From an uncultured Planctomycetaceae bacterium (GTDB taxonomy: Bacteria; Planctomycetota; Planctomycetia; Planctomycetales; Planctomycetaceae): a DNA stretch of 5,187 nucleotides. The position numbers and the translations under genes are program-made. The stretch covers positions 1 through 5,187 of the forward strand of contig CALJUK010000723.1 in assembly GCA_937975745.1 (NCBI GenBank), written 5' to 3'. Shown in pieces: positions 4,224 through 5,187 of the stretch (position 1 is its first letter; each line of letters starts with the position of its first letter). Under the pieces are notes generated by a model. It did no database searches. It was not told the DNA's origin and worked only from the letters and a program-made list of their open reading frames with translations.

Positions 4224-5187
4224 ATGAAACCGCTCCTCTTGCTAATTCCGTCAATCCTGTTGATCGCCCTGCCGGCCCACGGTGAGACACCTCGCGGAAG
4301 TGTGCCACCGATGCTCTCCGCGCAGGAGGCAGTCGCCAAGATTGAAGTGGCCGACGGATTCGAAGTCCGTCTTGTTGCGTCCGAACCGCTGGTGCAGGAC
4401 CCGGTCGATTTCGACTGGGGACCGGACGGCAGGTTGTGGGTTGTGGAAATGCCCGACTACCCGCTGGGGATTGACGGGAAGGGGACACGCGGTGGGCGCG
4501 TCAAGGTCCTGACGGATACCGATGCGGACGGAGTCTACGATCAGGCGACGCTGTTCGCATCAGGGCTGAATACGCCGACCGGAATTTTGGTCTGGCGGGA
4601 AGGCGTTCTGGTCACGGCGGCGCCGGACGTGTTCTATCTGGAAGATACGACGGGAGACGGCCAGGCGGACGGGCGGGATGTCTTGTTGACCGGGTTTCGC
4701 GAAGGGAACCAGCAACACCGTGTCAACGGGCTACGCTGGGGACTGGACAACTGGGTTTACCTGGCGAACGGCGACAGCGGCGGGCGGATCGTCTCTCCGA
4801 TGACCGGTCAGACTGTCGAAATTGGCGGTCGCGACCTGCGGCTTCGACCTGACACGGGCGAGTTGGAGACGCAATCCGGGCAGACACAATTCGGCCGCAA
4901 CCGAGATGACTGGGGCAACTGGTTCGGATGTAATAATCCCAACCCAATCTTCCACTACGTCCTCGACGAGCACTATCTCCGCCGCAATCCCTCTGCTGTG
5001 GCTCCCGCTGCCCGGCGAGACATCCGGAGCGGCGACAATCTGGTATTTCCCATCGGTCCGATCATCAGCCATTGCGACACCAAGTATCGTAAGATTGGCG
5101 AAACGCCCCGCTTCACGTCGGCCTGCGGGACGATCATTTATCGGGATCAGTTGTTCGGCCCGGACTACGAGAATGTCAGCTTCACCA
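4224..5187 (+). CDS. PVC-type membrane-bound dehydrogenase family protein, N-terminal part (runs off right edge)
   Basis: The frame is open from ATG 4224 to the edge, giving 321 residues. A clear signal peptide (MKPLLLL, hydrophobic to about residue 18, probable cleavage after Ala-His-Gly20) indicates export. The body matches the N-terminal domain typical of the planctomycete/Verrucomicrobia family TIGR02604: VADGFEVRLVASEPLVQDPVDF (42-63), then PDGRLWVVEMPDYP (67-80), VKVLTDTDADGVYDQATLF (93-111), TAAPDVFYLEDTTGDGQADG (131-150), GFREGNQQHRVNGLRWGLDNWVY (157-179), ANGDSGG (181-187), then a later FGRNRDDWGNWFGCNNPNP (223-241). These repeats suggest a beta-propeller resembling sugar dehydrogenases; the two D-rich loops (98-106 and 141-149) could bind calcium. 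Full-length members usually exceed 900 residues and often carry HEAT repeats and a C-terminal cytochrome c domain, which would lie beyond the window. Substrate unknown. The Shine-Dalgarno is weak (GGA at 4214-4216). It starts 66 bases after the DMFase-like stop, in the same direction, so an operon is plausible. Confidence 0.88.
   Translation, partial: MKPLLLLIPSILLIALPAHGETPRGSVPPMLSAQEAVAKIEVADGFEVRLVASEPLVQDPVDFDWGPDGRLWVVEMPDYPLGIDGKGTRGGRVKVLTDTDADGVYDQATLFASGLNTPTGILVWREGVLVTAAPDVFYLEDTTGDGQADGRDVLLTGFREGNQQHRVNGLRWGLDNWVYLANGDSGGRIVSPMTGQTVEIGGRDLRLRPDTGELETQSGQTQFGRNRDDWGNWFGCNNPNPIFHYVLDEHYLRRNPSAVAPAARRDIRSGDNLVFPIGPIISHCDTKYRKIGETPRFTSACGTIIYRDQLFGPDYENVSFT

Overview
The window looks like a piece of a Planctomycetota (planctomycete) chromosome. 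The best evidence is the right-hand gene: its N-terminus matches the PVC-type 'membrane-bound dehydrogenase' family (TIGR02604-like), which is expanded in planctomycetes and Verrucomicrobia. A secreted N,N-dimethylformamidase-beta-like protein sits directly before it. Base composition is moderately GC-rich. All assignments come from reading the sequence; no database search was run.

Layout. (1) 1-463, minus: the N-terminal 154 residues of a metallo-beta-lactamase-fold hydrolase with a THLDEDH metal motif, running off the left edge. (2) 464-599: a short divergent control region with a TTGACA promoter and a CATAC-N5-GTATG dyad. (3) 600-1238, plus: a complete LexA/UmuD-type self-cleaving repressor (212 aa) with a Cys-Gly cleavage site and a Ser/Lys dyad. 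(4) 1239-1708: no credible gene, but a strong 12-bp hairpin with a T-run after lexA and a cluster of GGGGATACAA repeats, two inverted and three direct. (5) 1709-1903, minus: the last 64 codons or so of what looks like a type III-like restriction endonuclease/helicase subunit, with no start. (6) 1879-2661, minus: a RhuM-family protein cut off after its NMGL motif, where the reading frame runs into the restriction-enzyme tail. (7) 2742-4157, plus: the secreted DMFase-beta-like protein. (8) 4224-5187, plus: the PVC-type dehydrogenase N-terminal part, running off the right edge.

Interpretation. The left half (1 to about 2661) reads as an accessory, defence-like region. It holds a self-cleaving repressor facing an MBL-fold gene, and next to these the decayed end of a restriction locus in which a deletion seems to have joined truncated rhuM to the last codons of a restriction subunit. 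The right half looks like an ordinary planctomycete catabolic or exported-protein pair, two co-directional genes 66 bases apart, both with signal peptides. The points most worth pursuing are the repressor/MBL divergent pair with its dyad, the rhuM/restriction junction, and the unexplained GGGGATACAA repeat cluster.
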